Assembly (NCBI GenBank): GCA_038869735.1
Contig: JAWCQO010000003.1
Span: 27,696 to 91,695, forward strand
From: Candidatus Anstonellales archaeon
GTDB lineage: Archaea > Micrarchaeota > Micrarchaeia > Anstonellales > CG1-02-47-40
Direction of reading: 5' to 3'
DNA length: 64,000 bases
In this document: piece after piece, positions 6,773 through 16,600 of the stretch
Position numbering within the stretch: position 1 is the stretch's first letter
Layout of the letters: each line of letters starts with the position of its first letter
Notes under the pieces: model-generated
What the model was told of the DNA's origin: nothing
The model's input: the letters and a program-made list of their open reading frames with translations, nothing else
Database searches by the model: none
Made by a program: the position numbers and the translations under genes

Positions 6773-8482
6773 TTAAAAACCTACTTTAAGTGGATTTGCG
6801 TCCATGGCAAAAGAGAACAAGAAAAGAGAGGAAGCAGCCATCAGCAAAAAATATGGAAAAAATTTGGATTTGTCCCCTTCAATATGTCCAACCATAAGAG
6901 ATGAGAAGAGACAGCATATTACTAAATAAATGCGATTTGCCAGAGGAAGAGCATTTTTTATTTCAGCCCCACCCAAACTACTCTCTCTCCCCAAGAAGTT
7001 CGTTTTCCCAATATCAAGCGAGTTTGCCATAGACAACACACTTCCAAGAATAAGGGGCACTAAAACTCCTCCCCCAATAATAATAGTGTATTTTTGAACA
7101 GCCAGGAGACTGGCTCTTTCTCTTAGCAGAGAGAGAAACAAAAAGACATTCTCTGCACCCTCACGCAAAGCTCTTCGAACTTCACCACCGCTTTTGTACC
7201 CGTGTAACATAAGAAAGTTTACTCTTTCAAGAAGCTTGGAGCTGTTTCTTTCAGCCATGTCTGAAAGAGCAGAAGATACGCTCATCCCAGCCCTTATCTG
7301 ATTGCTTGCTGCAGAAAATTCCTTTGAAAGTTCTCCATAGCCTCCTTGGGCAATAGCCTCAATTATTTTTTCTTCTTTTGCAATATTCTGAAGAGACGCC
7401 GCATGAAATAGCGCGTCAGGTATAGCGTTTTCAATTTCCTGGTTTCGCCTGCTTTCGACATATTCAAAAATCCAATAAGCGCAGATTGGAAAAATAATTA
7501 AAAGACAACCCAGATAAAGAAGAGGAGCCCAAAAAATTCCACTTATGAGCAGCAAAACACCTATAACGATAGACGCAGCAGCTGCCATAAATGCAACCTG
7601 AGGCTCTACTCTCATCCTTTTCAAGTATCCTCTAATATCAAACTTCTTAGTTCCTGTCTTGGCGGGGGGCATCATCTTCCATACTAAAATAAGAACCAAG
7701 AGGTTAATCAAAGGAAATACTATCAAAAAACCAATCCATAACTGATAAAGCGAAATATCAAACTGAGGCAAGGAGGAAAAAACAACTAACATTACCTGAA
7801 AAAAAGCCGGTAACAAGGCAGATACTGCTATAAAAAAAAGTCCAACGAAAGATAATCTTGAAGAATACTCCCTATTCCTTGTTTTCTGGATATCCACAAG
7901 GTCATCTGCAAGCCTACGTAAATTTTCACCCTTCGTCCCATACTCATATGCGGAGACAAGCAAATTTACTGCCCTGAGTACATGGCGAGAGTCTACTCTA
8001 GTTGCAATGTTGGATATTGCAGAAATTGCAGATGAACCCCCTCTTATCTCCCCCATGGCACGTCTAAACTCCTCTGATACCGCATACTTCCCTTCTGAAA
8101 TTTTTTCTAATGCCTTCTCAAACGGCATCCCCAAATCAATAAAAAGTGCAATCTCCCTTAGCACAAACGCAAGCTCAGATTCAATTACCTCCGCCCTTTT
8201 TTTTGCAAGCACCGCTGGAAAATGCAGACATCCATAAAGCGCAATTCCAAAGAAAACAAGAACACTTCCAACTACAAAAATAATCTCTCCTGTAATTGTA
8301 ATCGCAATCAAAAAAACAAAAATCAAAACAAGAATTGAGAACAGAACAGAGAATAAAAGATATCTCCTAACATTTATTCCAATTGCGGACTTTTTAAGAA
8401 GTGCGCTAATCCTTGCCTCTGTTTTCTGGGAAAATATCCCGAGTTCAGGCAGAAAGTTACCTACAGTTTCAATCAAACCCAA
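6773..8482 (-). CDS. Double-length type II secretion F domain (FlaJ/TadC-like) platform protein
   Basis: A 569-residue polytopic membrane protein with two T2SF modules in tandem (about residues 95-270 and 340-490), each with the pattern LAFVLREIALFIDLGMPFEK or PDALFHAASLQNIAKEEK followed by membrane hairpins; a hydrophobic tail follows. Fused T2SF pairs are typical of archaeal FlaJ-like platforms. The start appears to be TTG at 8482, just after the stop of the ATPase gene at 8485, with GGGGATGAC upstream. With that ATPase it forms a second pilus or secretion motor in this window, independent of the one at 1-2885. Confidence 0.85.
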   Translation of the reverse strand: MGLIETVGNFLPELGIFSQKTEARISALLKKSAIGINVRRYLLFSVLFSILVLIFVFLIAITITGEIIFVVGSVLVFFGIALYGCLHFPAVLAKKRAEVIESELAFVLREIALFIDLGMPFEKALEKISEGKYAVSEEFRRAMGEIRGGSSAISAISNIATRVDSRHVLRAVNLLVSAYEYGTKGENLRRLADDLVDIQKTRNREYSSRLSFVGLFFIAVSALLPAFFQVMLVVFSSLPQFDISLYQLWIGFLIVFPLINLLVLILVWKMMPPAKTGTKKFDIRGYLKRMRVEPQVAFMAAAASIVIGVLLLISGIFWAPLLYLGCLLIIFPICAYWIFEYVESRRNQEIENAIPDALFHAASLQNIAKEEKIIEAIAQGGYGELSKEFSAASNQIRAGMSVSSALSDMAERNSSKLLERVNFLMLHGYKSGGEVRRALREGAENVFLFLSLLRERASLLAVQKYTIIIGGGVLVPLILGSVLSMANSLDIGKTNFLGRESSLGGAEIKNALPLANRIYLVICCLFSSLMVGHIEGDKSKFFPYFLLMAASSLFLFSFAMDANPLKVGF

Positions 8483-8484
8483 TA

Positions 8485-9900
8485 TTAGTCATCCCCATAA
8501 GTGAATTTTTGAATTAGTGCGAAGCTTTCTTCATAAGTTGGTTTTCTTCTTGCAAGTTTTCTGATAAATTCCTCTCTTCTACTAATCTCAGACAAAACTT
8601 CGTTCTTACTTATTCCTAAAAATGACGCTATCCTGTTAAATGTAGTAGAATTTAGATACTGTGGAATTAAACAATCCTTCTTTTCATCATATTGAAATAA
8701 CATCTTAACCCCAATCTCCCCCTCTTTTTTTACTTCTGCAATCTCAGTTATCCTTCTTTTTTCACCGACCCTCTTTGTTTTTGCATCATAAAAAGAAATT
8801 CTCCTCTGGCATATAGTAAGGTCAAGGGATCTACAGTCCATATCCGAGACACCCAAATTCTTCATCCTCTGGATGGCTTCCTGGGAACTTTGGGCGTGCA
8901 TAGTCGCATAACTCCCTTTTGCTTGTCCGGAAAGCATTGTCTCAACTAGTCCGCTCACTTCCTCACGGGTTCTTACTTCTCCAACAATAACCCTATCTGG
9001 TCTCATGCGCAAGCTGTCCCAAACCATCTCCTTTATTCCGATTCCAAGTTCCTCGTTTGCAATCATTCTTACAAAATGAGGTTGTAATACCCTAATCTCA
9101 GGAGTATCCTCAAATGCAACAACTCTTTCATTTTTTGGTACAAATGAAAAAAGCGCATTTAGAGTAGTAGTTTTTCCGCTGGCGGTATTGCCGCACACAA
9201 GCATTCTCAAGTCAAACTGCATTGCACACCAGAGAAATGATAACGCTTCAAAAGTCAGTGTTCCATTGAGCGCAAGCTCCCAGGGAGCAAACGGTGAGCT
9301 CGAAAACTTTCGTATTGTAAGCTCCCCTTGAGAAAGGGGCGGGATGCTTGCATGAATTCTCGAGCCTCCTGGAAGAATAGCGTTTAATTTTGGTTTTTGG
9401 TACGTTACTCTTCTTCCCATTTCACGACCCATCTTATTTATGACTTCAATCAACAATTCCTCGTCGCTGAAAACTAGATTCGTTCTTTTCCACCCCGAAT
9501 TTCTAAGATAGATATAAACAGGCTTTCCAAGACCAATAACTGATACCTCCTCAACATCACTGTCAGATATAGGACATTCGAGCCCGCAAAATCCGCTTAT
9601 ATGAGAAAGGCATGCCTCCAGAATATCCCTATACTGGTCTTCTCCAAGCTCTATCTGATTCTCGCGGCAATTTTGTTCTATAATCTCTCCAATAGCCCTC
9701 TCAATCTCCTCTTTCTCAATCGTTTCGTGTTCTCGTGAATATTCCGAAAATTTTGTGATTATCTCTTTTGCAAACTCTCTTTCCTCATTAGAAAGTGGAG
9801 GTAAGGGAATTTGATACTCTGCCTTTACGGGTAATATCCGCCAGCCAATGTCTGTTGTTTTTTGTTCTCCCACTAAACTACCGATATTTTCTCTCCACAT
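8485..9900 (-). CDS. Type II/IV secretion (pilus) ATPase, FlaI/TadA family
   Basis: A 471-residue hexameric secretion ATPase, full length. The N-terminal domain (about 1-210) has a Cys-rich segment GFCGLEC and IHASIPPLSQGELTIRKF. The C-terminal motor domain has Walker A GNTASGKTT (about 230-240), FEDTPEIR, Walker B-like RVIVGEVR and the His box YATMHAQ. ATG 9900 overlaps the end of the DUF192 gene by 28 bp in another frame. The platform protein follows at 2 bp. It is only a distant paralogue of the ATPase at the left edge, so two different fibres or secretion systems are likely. Confidence 0.9.
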   Translation of the reverse strand: MWRENIGSLVGEQKTTDIGWRILPVKAEYQIPLPPLSNEEREFAKEIITKFSEYSREHETIEKEEIERAIGEIIEQNCRENQIELGEDQYRDILEACLSHISGFCGLECPISDSDVEEVSVIGLGKPVYIYLRNSGWKRTNLVFSDEELLIEVINKMGREMGRRVTYQKPKLNAILPGGSRIHASIPPLSQGELTIRKFSSSPFAPWELALNGTLTFEALSFLWCAMQFDLRMLVCGNTASGKTTTLNALFSFVPKNERVVAFEDTPEIRVLQPHFVRMIANEELGIGIKEMVWDSLRMRPDRVIVGEVRTREEVSGLVETMLSGQAKGSYATMHAQSSQEAIQRMKNLGVSDMDCRSLDLTICQRRISFYDAKTKRVGEKRRITEIAEVKKEGEIGVKMLFQYDEKKDCLIPQYLNSTTFNRIASFLGISKNEVLSEISRREEFIRKLARRKPTYEESFALIQKFTYGDD

Positions 9901-10226
9901 TTTATTTTAAATTTTCTTGCAAAACCCGCAGGCATTTCAAGCAGAAATCGACACTTTCTCCGAGGTCTTATATAAAGAGTAAATGGCTTGACCGACTGAA
10001 AAACATCCACCACAACGTAATTAGCATCTAGAAATACTGCGTCAAATGAAAAAAATACAAAAAGCGAATGTATAGCCCAACGCTTATCTTCTTCAAACTC
10101 AAACAGGATAGGGGCTGCTTTTTTTCTGAACATCAATCCTAACACTTTACTAATGGAACTTGCAGCGACTTCAGCGTTCTTTGCTATTGTCTGTCTTCCC
10201 TTCTTTATTTTAACCATGAGGTACAT
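9873..10226 (-). CDS. DUF192 family protein
   Basis: A 117-residue small protein of the DUF192 family, whose biochemical function is not established. Seen in the sequence: the family entry SISKVLGLMFRKK (about 23-35), then IHSLFVFFSFDAVFLD, VVDVFQSVKPF and the closing LLEMPAGFARKFKIKCGE. The usual FWM motif is degenerate here (WAIHSLF). No clear signal peptide is seen, although many family members are exported. ATG 10226 is used; ATG 10217 is an alternative. It sits 8 bp after the cis-prenyltransferase gene and overlaps the secretion ATPase by 28 bp, so it is translationally embedded in this operon. Confidence 0.75.
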   Translation of the reverse strand: MYLMVKIKKGRQTIAKNAEVAASSISKVLGLMFRKKAAPILFEFEEDKRWAIHSLFVFFSFDAVFLDANYVVVDVFQSVKPFTLYIRPRRKCRFLLEMPAGFARKFKIKCGEKISVV

Positions 10227-10234
10227 TCACGTCT

Positions 10235-10912
10235 TTATTTTCCAAATCTCCTCTTTCTTTTCGAATACTCTAGGAGTGCCTTCTTAAACTCTCGTTTATC
10301 AAATTCCGGCCATAATTTTTTTGAAAAATAAAATTCCGAGTATGCTGATTGATATGGCATAAATCCAGAAGTTCTTATCTCTCCAGAAGTTCTTATAATT
10401 AAATCGGGGTCAGGTAAGTCATTTGTATAAAGAAGCTTCTGAAAGCTTTTTTCATTTACTCGGATCCCCAATTCAACCGCCTTATTAACCGCATCCACAA
10501 TCTCTTGTCTGCCCCCATACCCAAAAAATAGATTCAGGAAATATTTTTTGTTTTTTGAAGTCCTCTGCTCTATCTCAGCCATCTTCTTTTGAATACTCTG
10601 CGGAAAAATCTCCCTTCTTCCATAGAATCTTACCCTTATTTTGTATTTTGAATAGTCTTTCTCCTTTTCCCCTTCTTTGAGCTTTTCTTCGAATAACCTA
10701 AAGAGATAATTCACCTCCTCTTTGCTTCTTGTAATGTTTTCAGTTGAGAATCCCCAAAGAGAGACCATCTTAACTCCCAATTCCCTGCACCACTCGAGGG
10801 TTTTTTTCATATTTTCTATTCCCTTTTTGTGACCTTCAAGCGTTGGCAGACCATTTTTTCTTGCCCACCTGCGGTTTCCGTCAGGAATTATTGCAACGTG
10901 GTATGGTTTCAT
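10235..10912 (-). CDS. uppS: Polyprenyl diphosphate synthase (cis-prenyltransferase, UppS family)
   Basis: A 225-residue cytosolic or membrane-peripheral enzyme that extends an allylic diphosphate with isopentenyl units in cis configuration, making the long polyprenol or dolichol carrier for glycan assembly. Signatures: IIPDGNRRWA with the catalytic Asp11, GHKKGIENM, LWGFSTENI (about 52-60), and the C-terminal RTSGEIRTSGFMPYQSAYSE block. Length is near the family norm. It lies 9 bp downstream of the geranylgeranyl reductase gene. That reductase family can also saturate dolichol in archaea, so the two may act on the same carrier (inference). Confidence 0.92.
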   Translation of the reverse strand: MKPYHVAIIPDGNRRWARKNGLPTLEGHKKGIENMKKTLEWCRELGVKMVSLWGFSTENITRSKEEVNYLFRLFEEKLKEGEKEKDYSKYKIRVRFYGRREIFPQSIQKKMAEIEQRTSKNKKYFLNLFFGYGGRQEIVDAVNKAVELGIRVNEKSFQKLLYTNDLPDPDLIIRTSGEIRTSGFMPYQSAYSEFYFSKKLWPEFDKREFKKALLEYSKRKRRFGK

Positions 10913-10921
10913 AAAAACAAC

Positions 10922-12001
10922 TCAACCGAAAGCAATCATCTTGATATAATCAATTAGCTTTTCTTTTTCAATCATTTTGGTTGGCATATCCATATGCCCA
11001 TGCTTTTCCAAAAAGCGGTCTGTTTTTAATCCCTTTACAATTCTGAAGCCCATTTCAAGTGCACCATCCCCAATATTGTTGAGAAAGCAACGCACAATAT
11101 TGTGGATAGCGAGGTCAGCTTCATATCTTTTTCGCCATTCAGCCTCATATAATTTAGGCTTCTCCACACATCTTCCAGCTATTTTTCCACACAGGCAACC
11201 AAAAACAATCCCCCCTCCAGTACTTGCCTTTACTTGGCCAGCAGCATCTCCAACTAGCATCACGTTTCTGCCTTCAAATGTACCTGAAGTTTTTTTCCTA
11301 ACCTCAAGAGGAATGAGCGCTGACGACGTATTCCTCCTCTTCATGTCCTTAACCCCAAGTTTGCTTATGAATCTATCAAAAAATTTCTTGCTGTTATTTG
11401 GAAGACCAACTCCAACCCCTATTCTTGAATAGCCGTCACATGCTGGCACGACCCAACCAAAAAATCCTGGAAAGTCCTTTTGAGATAAGTACACATATAC
11501 TCTGTCTTTTTCGGGTGCGAAATCAACCTCTTGCTGATAAGTGTTCACAAAACGCCTTATTCTCGGAAAACGAAAATAATCTGCCACAAATGAATTCGGC
11601 CCATCAGCTCCCACAATCTCTCTTTTTGATGCAATATCACTTTTAGAGACTCTTTTTCCGTAGATAATTTTTACTCCCTCTTTCTCTGCCCTTTCGGCAC
11701 ATAAAACATCAAAATGCGCTCTGTCAATTACATATGCTGCTGTACTTTTACACTTTATTGCAATCTCTTCTTTTCCTGCAAAGATGCGAGCCCCGCTTAT
11801 CTGAGAGAGAACACACTTTCTGTAATCTATAAACTCTGAAAGCTCGTCCAAACCTGTCTTTGAAACAAGACCGGTGCAATTAACGGGATTTCCTATTTGT
11901 CTATGCTCTTCATAAACTACTACATCATGTCCACTCATCGCTGCCGAAATTGCGCAAAAAAGCCCTGCAGGCCCTCCCCCCACGACGTCCAGTTTTGCCA
12001 T
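10922..12001 (-). CDS. Geranylgeranyl reductase family flavoprotein
   Basis: A 359-residue FAD-dependent reductase of the digeranylgeranylglycerophospholipid reductase family, which saturates isoprenoid chains of archaeal lipids or of dolichol. Visible: N-terminal dinucleotide site VVGGGPAGLFCAISAA (about 6-21), GNPVNCTGLVS with the family Cys, VGADGPNS, and the second FAD motif NVMLVGDAAGQVKASTGGG (about 244-262). The ATG at 12001 has a TTTAAA box 18-24 bp upstream, so the leader is very short. It heads a minus-strand operon running through uppS, DUF192, pilus ATPase, platform and PAC2 genes. Confidence 0.88.
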   Translation of the reverse strand: MAKLDVVGGGPAGLFCAISAAMSGHDVVVYEEHRQIGNPVNCTGLVSKTGLDELSEFIDYRKCVLSQISGARIFAGKEEIAIKCKSTAAYVIDRAHFDVLCAERAEKEGVKIIYGKRVSKSDIASKREIVGADGPNSFVADYFRFPRIRRFVNTYQQEVDFAPEKDRVYVYLSQKDFPGFFGWVVPACDGYSRIGVGVGLPNNSKKFFDRFISKLGVKDMKRRNTSSALIPLEVRKKTSGTFEGRNVMLVGDAAGQVKASTGGGIVFGCLCGKIAGRCVEKPKLYEAEWRKRYEADLAIHNIVRCFLNNIGDGALEMGFRIVKGLKTDRFLEKHGHMDMPTKMIEKEKLIDYIKMIAFG

Positions 12002-12018
12002 GTCCTAGCTAAGTAGCA

Positions 12019-12025
12019 TTTAAAG
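12019..12025 (-). promoter_or_regulatory. TATA-like box of the lipid/pilus operon
   Basis: CTTTAAA on the minus strand, about 20-24 bp upstream of the reductase ATG at 12001, in the 63-bp gap divergent from the glycan island. Position and composition fit an archaeal TATA element for a nearly leaderless transcript. Confidence 0.45.
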
Positions 12026-12064
12026 TTAAAAAACAATACAATAACAATAAAACCGTTTGATTGT

Positions 12065-13591
12065 ATGCTTCAGAGAGAAAGTGCAAGAAGTGTGATTTTA
12101 ATACTGCTCTTTTCATTACTTATCCGACTTGCTCTCTTTCTCATTGTTCCTATAACTGGCGACGCTGTCTTTCACTATAATTTTACCAAATTCATTGCTT
12201 CAAATCTTTATATCCCTTCATTTGAGATTGAAGTCGGAGCAGGTGCACTCCCTTATTTCCATCCGCCTCTACACCACTTGCTCGGTGTTCCGCTTTACTG
12301 GATAGACCCTAAACTACCATTTCTTGCACCCCTCGTCTATGGGGTAATCGGCCTATTCTTTGGCTATAGGTTACTAACATTACTTTTTGGCAAGGAGATT
12401 GCGTTCTACTCGCTTATTTCTGCTGCTATCCTCCCACCGCTTCTCTATTACTCAGCCATAAATTATACTGATTCGCTTATGTTTTTGACGATAACAGGAG
12501 CTCTTTATTTTTACTTCAAATATTCTAAAGAACACCTAAAAAGACACTTCATCTATTCAATAATATTCTCAGCTTTCTCACTCTTAACCCATTATCATGG
12601 CATCGCAGTACCATTAGGTATTGCCTTTCACTCTATTTTTTCAAGGAAAAACAAAACAGACGCAATTCTATCCCTAGTCGTCCCTCTTCTCCTCTCTTCC
12701 CCATGGTATGTCCGCAACTATCTTCTCTATGGTAACCCAGTTTTCCCAGTATTTGATTTAGGTTTTTATCCAGGAGCACAATATGATGTTCCAACTTTTT
12801 TTGACTCCACAACGCGCCTTATTTCTCCTATCTTTTGGTTAAACATGCTTCTTGAATTTATGATTGGTGCTCCTAATTCTGGAGATTCTTATTCTTATAT
12901 CTCACAAAACCAATCAGTATCTCCCCTTTTGCCCGCCCCCTTTGTTCCGGCTGCACTTGTTTTTTGGTTACTAGCTTGGGGGTACGTCCTATTAATAATG
13001 CTTTATGGCCTCCATTCTCTTCTTTCAAAAGAAAAACATCTAGCAACATTATTTATCTTTCTTTTTTTACTTTCTCTATTTTTTTCTATTCAGACCCCAT
13101 ATCCTCGAATGTTTTTTTCTACTTTTCCATTTCTAATCGCTGGAGCAGGATTCGGAATAAATCATCTTTTGGTCCGCTTTAAGATAAAAGCATTAATCAG
13201 TCTTGTAATTGCAGGGCTTTTAATTGTCGCCGTTCCATTTGCCTATGCGGTTACTTACAAGAAACTTTTTGAAAAACACCTCGAGTATTATTCCCTTATC
13301 AAAGAAAAAATCCCAAAAGATTCAATTATCCTTTCGACCTCTCCAGAAAGAATAATCTTCTATTCTGGAATACTCTCAAACTATTTTGGTAATGTAAAAG
13401 GGCGAATCCCAGCTGACATTCTCTACTCCAAAAACTATCCTGCACTAAAAGAGTACAACATAACTCACATATGCGAGACTACTCTTCTTCACCTAAGTCC
13501 AGTTGAAAAGGAATTTTTTGATAGCATAGAACAAGAGCCACTCTTCATATACAAGAGCAATGGATACTTCGGCAAATGCTGGAAAATCTAG
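12065..13591 (+). CDS. GT-C family membrane glycosyltransferase (PMT/ArnT-like)
   Basis: A 508-residue polytopic membrane protein with about a dozen hydrophobic segments. It has the GT-C hallmark of an acidic residue in the first outward loop (PITGDAVFHYNF, about 30-41), then YFHPPLHHLLG. The C-terminal 120 residues form a small soluble domain. This family transfers sugars from polyprenyl-phosphate donors to lipid-linked glycans or proteins on the outer face of the membrane. It is the first gene of the glycan island and immediately precedes AglB, so a role in N-glycan maturation is plausible. Donor and acceptor are unknown. Confidence 0.75.
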   Translation: MLQRESARSVILILLFSLLIRLALFLIVPITGDAVFHYNFTKFIASNLYIPSFEIEVGAGALPYFHPPLHHLLGVPLYWIDPKLPFLAPLVYGVIGLFFGYRLLTLLFGKEIAFYSLISAAILPPLLYYSAINYTDSLMFLTITGALYFYFKYSKEHLKRHFIYSIIFSAFSLLTHYHGIAVPLGIAFHSIFSRKNKTDAILSLVVPLLLSSPWYVRNYLLYGNPVFPVFDLGFYPGAQYDVPTFFDSTTRLISPIFWLNMLLEFMIGAPNSGDSYSYISQNQSVSPLLPAPFVPAALVFWLLAWGYVLLIMLYGLHSLLSKEKHLATLFIFLFLLSLFFSIQTPYPRMFFSTFPFLIAGAGFGINHLLVRFKIKALISLVIAGLLIVAVPFAYAVTYKKLFEKHLEYYSLIKEKIPKDSIILSTSPERIIFYSGILSNYFGNVKGRIPADILYSKNYPALKEYNITHICETTLLHLSPVEKEFFDSIEQEPLFIYKSNGYFGKCWKI

Positions 13592-13630
13592 CACTGTCAT
13601 GTTTTTTATACTTAAAGCTCAAAGTATCTC

Positions 13631-13637
13631 AGGAGGT
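13631..13637 (+). promoter_or_regulatory. Strong ribosome binding site of aglB
   Basis: AGGAGGT, 8 bp before the ATG at 13646; it matches the archaeal anti-Shine-Dalgarno sequence well and fixes that start codon. A TTTTTATACTT stretch at about 13603-13615 could be the TATA element. Confidence 0.65.
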
Positions 13638-13645
13638 TTATTCTC

Positions 13646-16600
13646 ATGTTTCAGTTTGACGCAATAAAATTGCTAGCTATAATACTATTGACATCATTTT
13701 TTCCAGCTCTCCCTCTTACATTTGCCATCCTTAGAAAAACACACTTCCATATAATTGAAAAGTTGCTCTTTGCCTTTACAATAGGTTTCTGTCTTATACC
13801 GCTCCTTTCTTTTTTTGAATTCTTCTTTTTTGGAATCAGTTTCTCAATTTGGCTGATTTACACAAACATCCTACTCACATTCCTAGTTGGGCTGTTAGCA
13901 TGTTGGAAAATAGGTATTTTTTCAGATATAAAAATCAATCCCTCTCTTATTAAAACATCAAATGAATTCCGTATTCAGAATGTAGCACCACATTTATTTC
14001 CGCATCTTGCTCCAGCTTCAATACTCGTTCTTTCATTTATTGCCTTTTGGATACGGTTACAATCATACACTCCAATATACCAGGAACTTGATCCCTATTT
14101 TTATATGTATGGCGCACGACAAATTATAACTGATGGAGCAGCTCCCCTTTTTGACGATACTGCCTGGTATCCTTTTGGAAAGCCAAACCACCGTACGGCC
14201 CCTCTTACAAGCTATCTCGAGGCTCAGTGGTATTTGCTTTACACAAATTCGTCGGAATATTATAACTACCTTCTATCCGTAGTCTCATCCTTTTATCCAC
14301 CCATTGTTGCCGGCTTGTTAGTATTTTTTGTCTATCTACTCATATCTCAAGAATATGGAAGGAGGTATGGCCTTGTTGCTGGCGCTTTATCCGCCTTTTT
14401 GCCGGCTACTATAATAAAAATGGCTGCAGGTGTAAATGAGATACAACCTTTCAATTTCTTTGCAATCTTTTTCCTATTCTCATCTTATTCCCTTGCAATA
14501 AAATACAAAGAAAATTGGGTTTACTACCTCCTTACCGCCTTTGCTGTTGTAGTTCTTCTTTTCGGATCAAATGCAAACCAAATAATGGTTTTGGTAATCC
14601 CCTCCTTCACTATTATCTATTCGCTGTTTCTCATTTACAAAAAAGAGAATATATACTACTTTATGATTCTTTCACTCCTTTATTCGTTTATTGCCCTTGT
14701 GTCGACATTAATGTTTGACTTATATCAACTTGGTAAGATATCTGATATCCCTTACCAATACCTCTTTTCTCTTGCAATTTCTGTTTTATTTTGTGCAATC
14801 CCCTACTATCTCCAAAACTATGTGAAGGACAAGGAGTTTCGTATATATGTGGTTGGAGGTATTGTGTTAGTCGCCCTTGTTGGTGTTGCTTTTACTCCAC
14901 TCTTCTCAAAATTCCTAGAGGCTGGAAGAGGAGCGGTCTCAACAATATCATTTGAACAGCCACTAACTCGTACAATACAGGAACAAGGTATTGCTGGCGG
15001 TTCATTTGAAGGTGAGGCAGGACTTCTAGCAGCCAACCCTAGAAGCGTTAAGATCCCCTACCTCTCCTTTCTTGATAATTTTGTTCAGACACTAGTACTC
15101 TTATTTGCTGTTCCGTCGACACAAGCTATCAACACGCTCCTTTCAATTTTGGATTTTGCAGTTGGAGTTGTCTTTGGTTTGCAAACTAAGACCATTCAAA
15201 AAGATGTTAGCCTTGGAATGTTCTTTCTTTTTGGTTCTTTCCTTGCAATTCTGTTTGCATTTGTTAGATCAGTTCAGAGGGGATACAATACACATCGATC
15301 AGATTTGTTTGCTCTCTACGCCCTTATAATCTTTCCAATATCCTATGTAGGACTAAATAGGACAAAATATACTATCTTCTTTGCATTGATGCTAGTCCTT
15401 GCTGCAACTATTTTAATTGCTGAATTTGAAATATTTCTGGGCTATTTAGTAAACCATTTTGCTAAACTAAGGAGTTGGCCAGAGGAGAAAAGAAGCAAGG
15501 CTCTTAAAACTATTCTCTTTGGCATGTTTTGTTTTGCGTTTTTATTTGCACTCTACAGTGCTTTTTCACCAACCCCCCTTGCCTCTTCTATATTGCTAGA
15601 ATCATCAAAGGTCCGATATCAAGACAACCCAATTGCGATTTCATCCAAGTTCCAAGAGATATGTGGTCGGTTAAAACTGGTTGGTCAGTACGATGAAGAA
15701 ATATGTAAGGCTGGAGCTTTGGATGAAGCATTTCTCTCTGATATAAACAACCAGTTTTCTTCACGCCTATGCTTCCTTTCTTTAGTTTCTGACATTTTTA
15801 GGGGGCCAACAGAATCAGAAAGATATGCCGCTTCGTTTCGTTGTACTCGCATTTCTCCTTACTGGATAGAAGTTATGGACTGGATTGAGCATAACGTTTC
15901 CGATAGCGATAGAATTACTTCATGGTGGGATTACGGGCACTGGACAAACTTTTTTGGTAACAAAAAAACCGTCCTTAGAAACGAACACACCTCGCCAAAA
16001 ATGATTGGAATGATAGCAAGCGCATTCATTGCAGAGTCGCCGGAGGATCTAGCTAAAAAGATGCAATTCTTTGATTCGCGATACTTGATGTTAGACCAGG
16101 AGATAATAAGTGGAGGGGGCTACTCCTTCGGAGGAAAGTTTGGAGCTCTAAATTATCTTTCGTGCGCAAACCTCAATCAGACCGACGTCTCCCGTTATCC
16201 TGGAGAGTCAGACTGTGAATTTGAACATACTTGGGAGTCAGTATACGTCCCTCGAAACCCCTCTTGGCAAGAAAAATGCACCATATCCTTCTCCCAGAAC
16301 ATTAGAGGCACAACTGCGTATGTGCCAATTCGCCAGAAAACATCAACCGGTACTCAGACGATACTTGCTCCCAGGTATTGCATAGGACAAGCTAAGATGG
16401 CTGACGGGTCCATCAATCCACTTGCGACATATAAACTTGACACAAAAACCCAAAGTGGAGACCTCGTCCTAAACAAGGCCCTACTTTTTCAACCAGTGGA
16501 ACAAACTGAAAACTTTTACATTTTTCATTCCTTTTATACAAAGGACAATATCTGGCCTGGCCAAAACGGAACAGCTGCGAGTGGGTGGGAAGACAGAAAA

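Noticed and set aside
15900-16100. Frameshift or break in aglB
   Set aside because: The frame is continuous for 1029 codons and all catalytic motifs are in order; the length fits long-type AglB.
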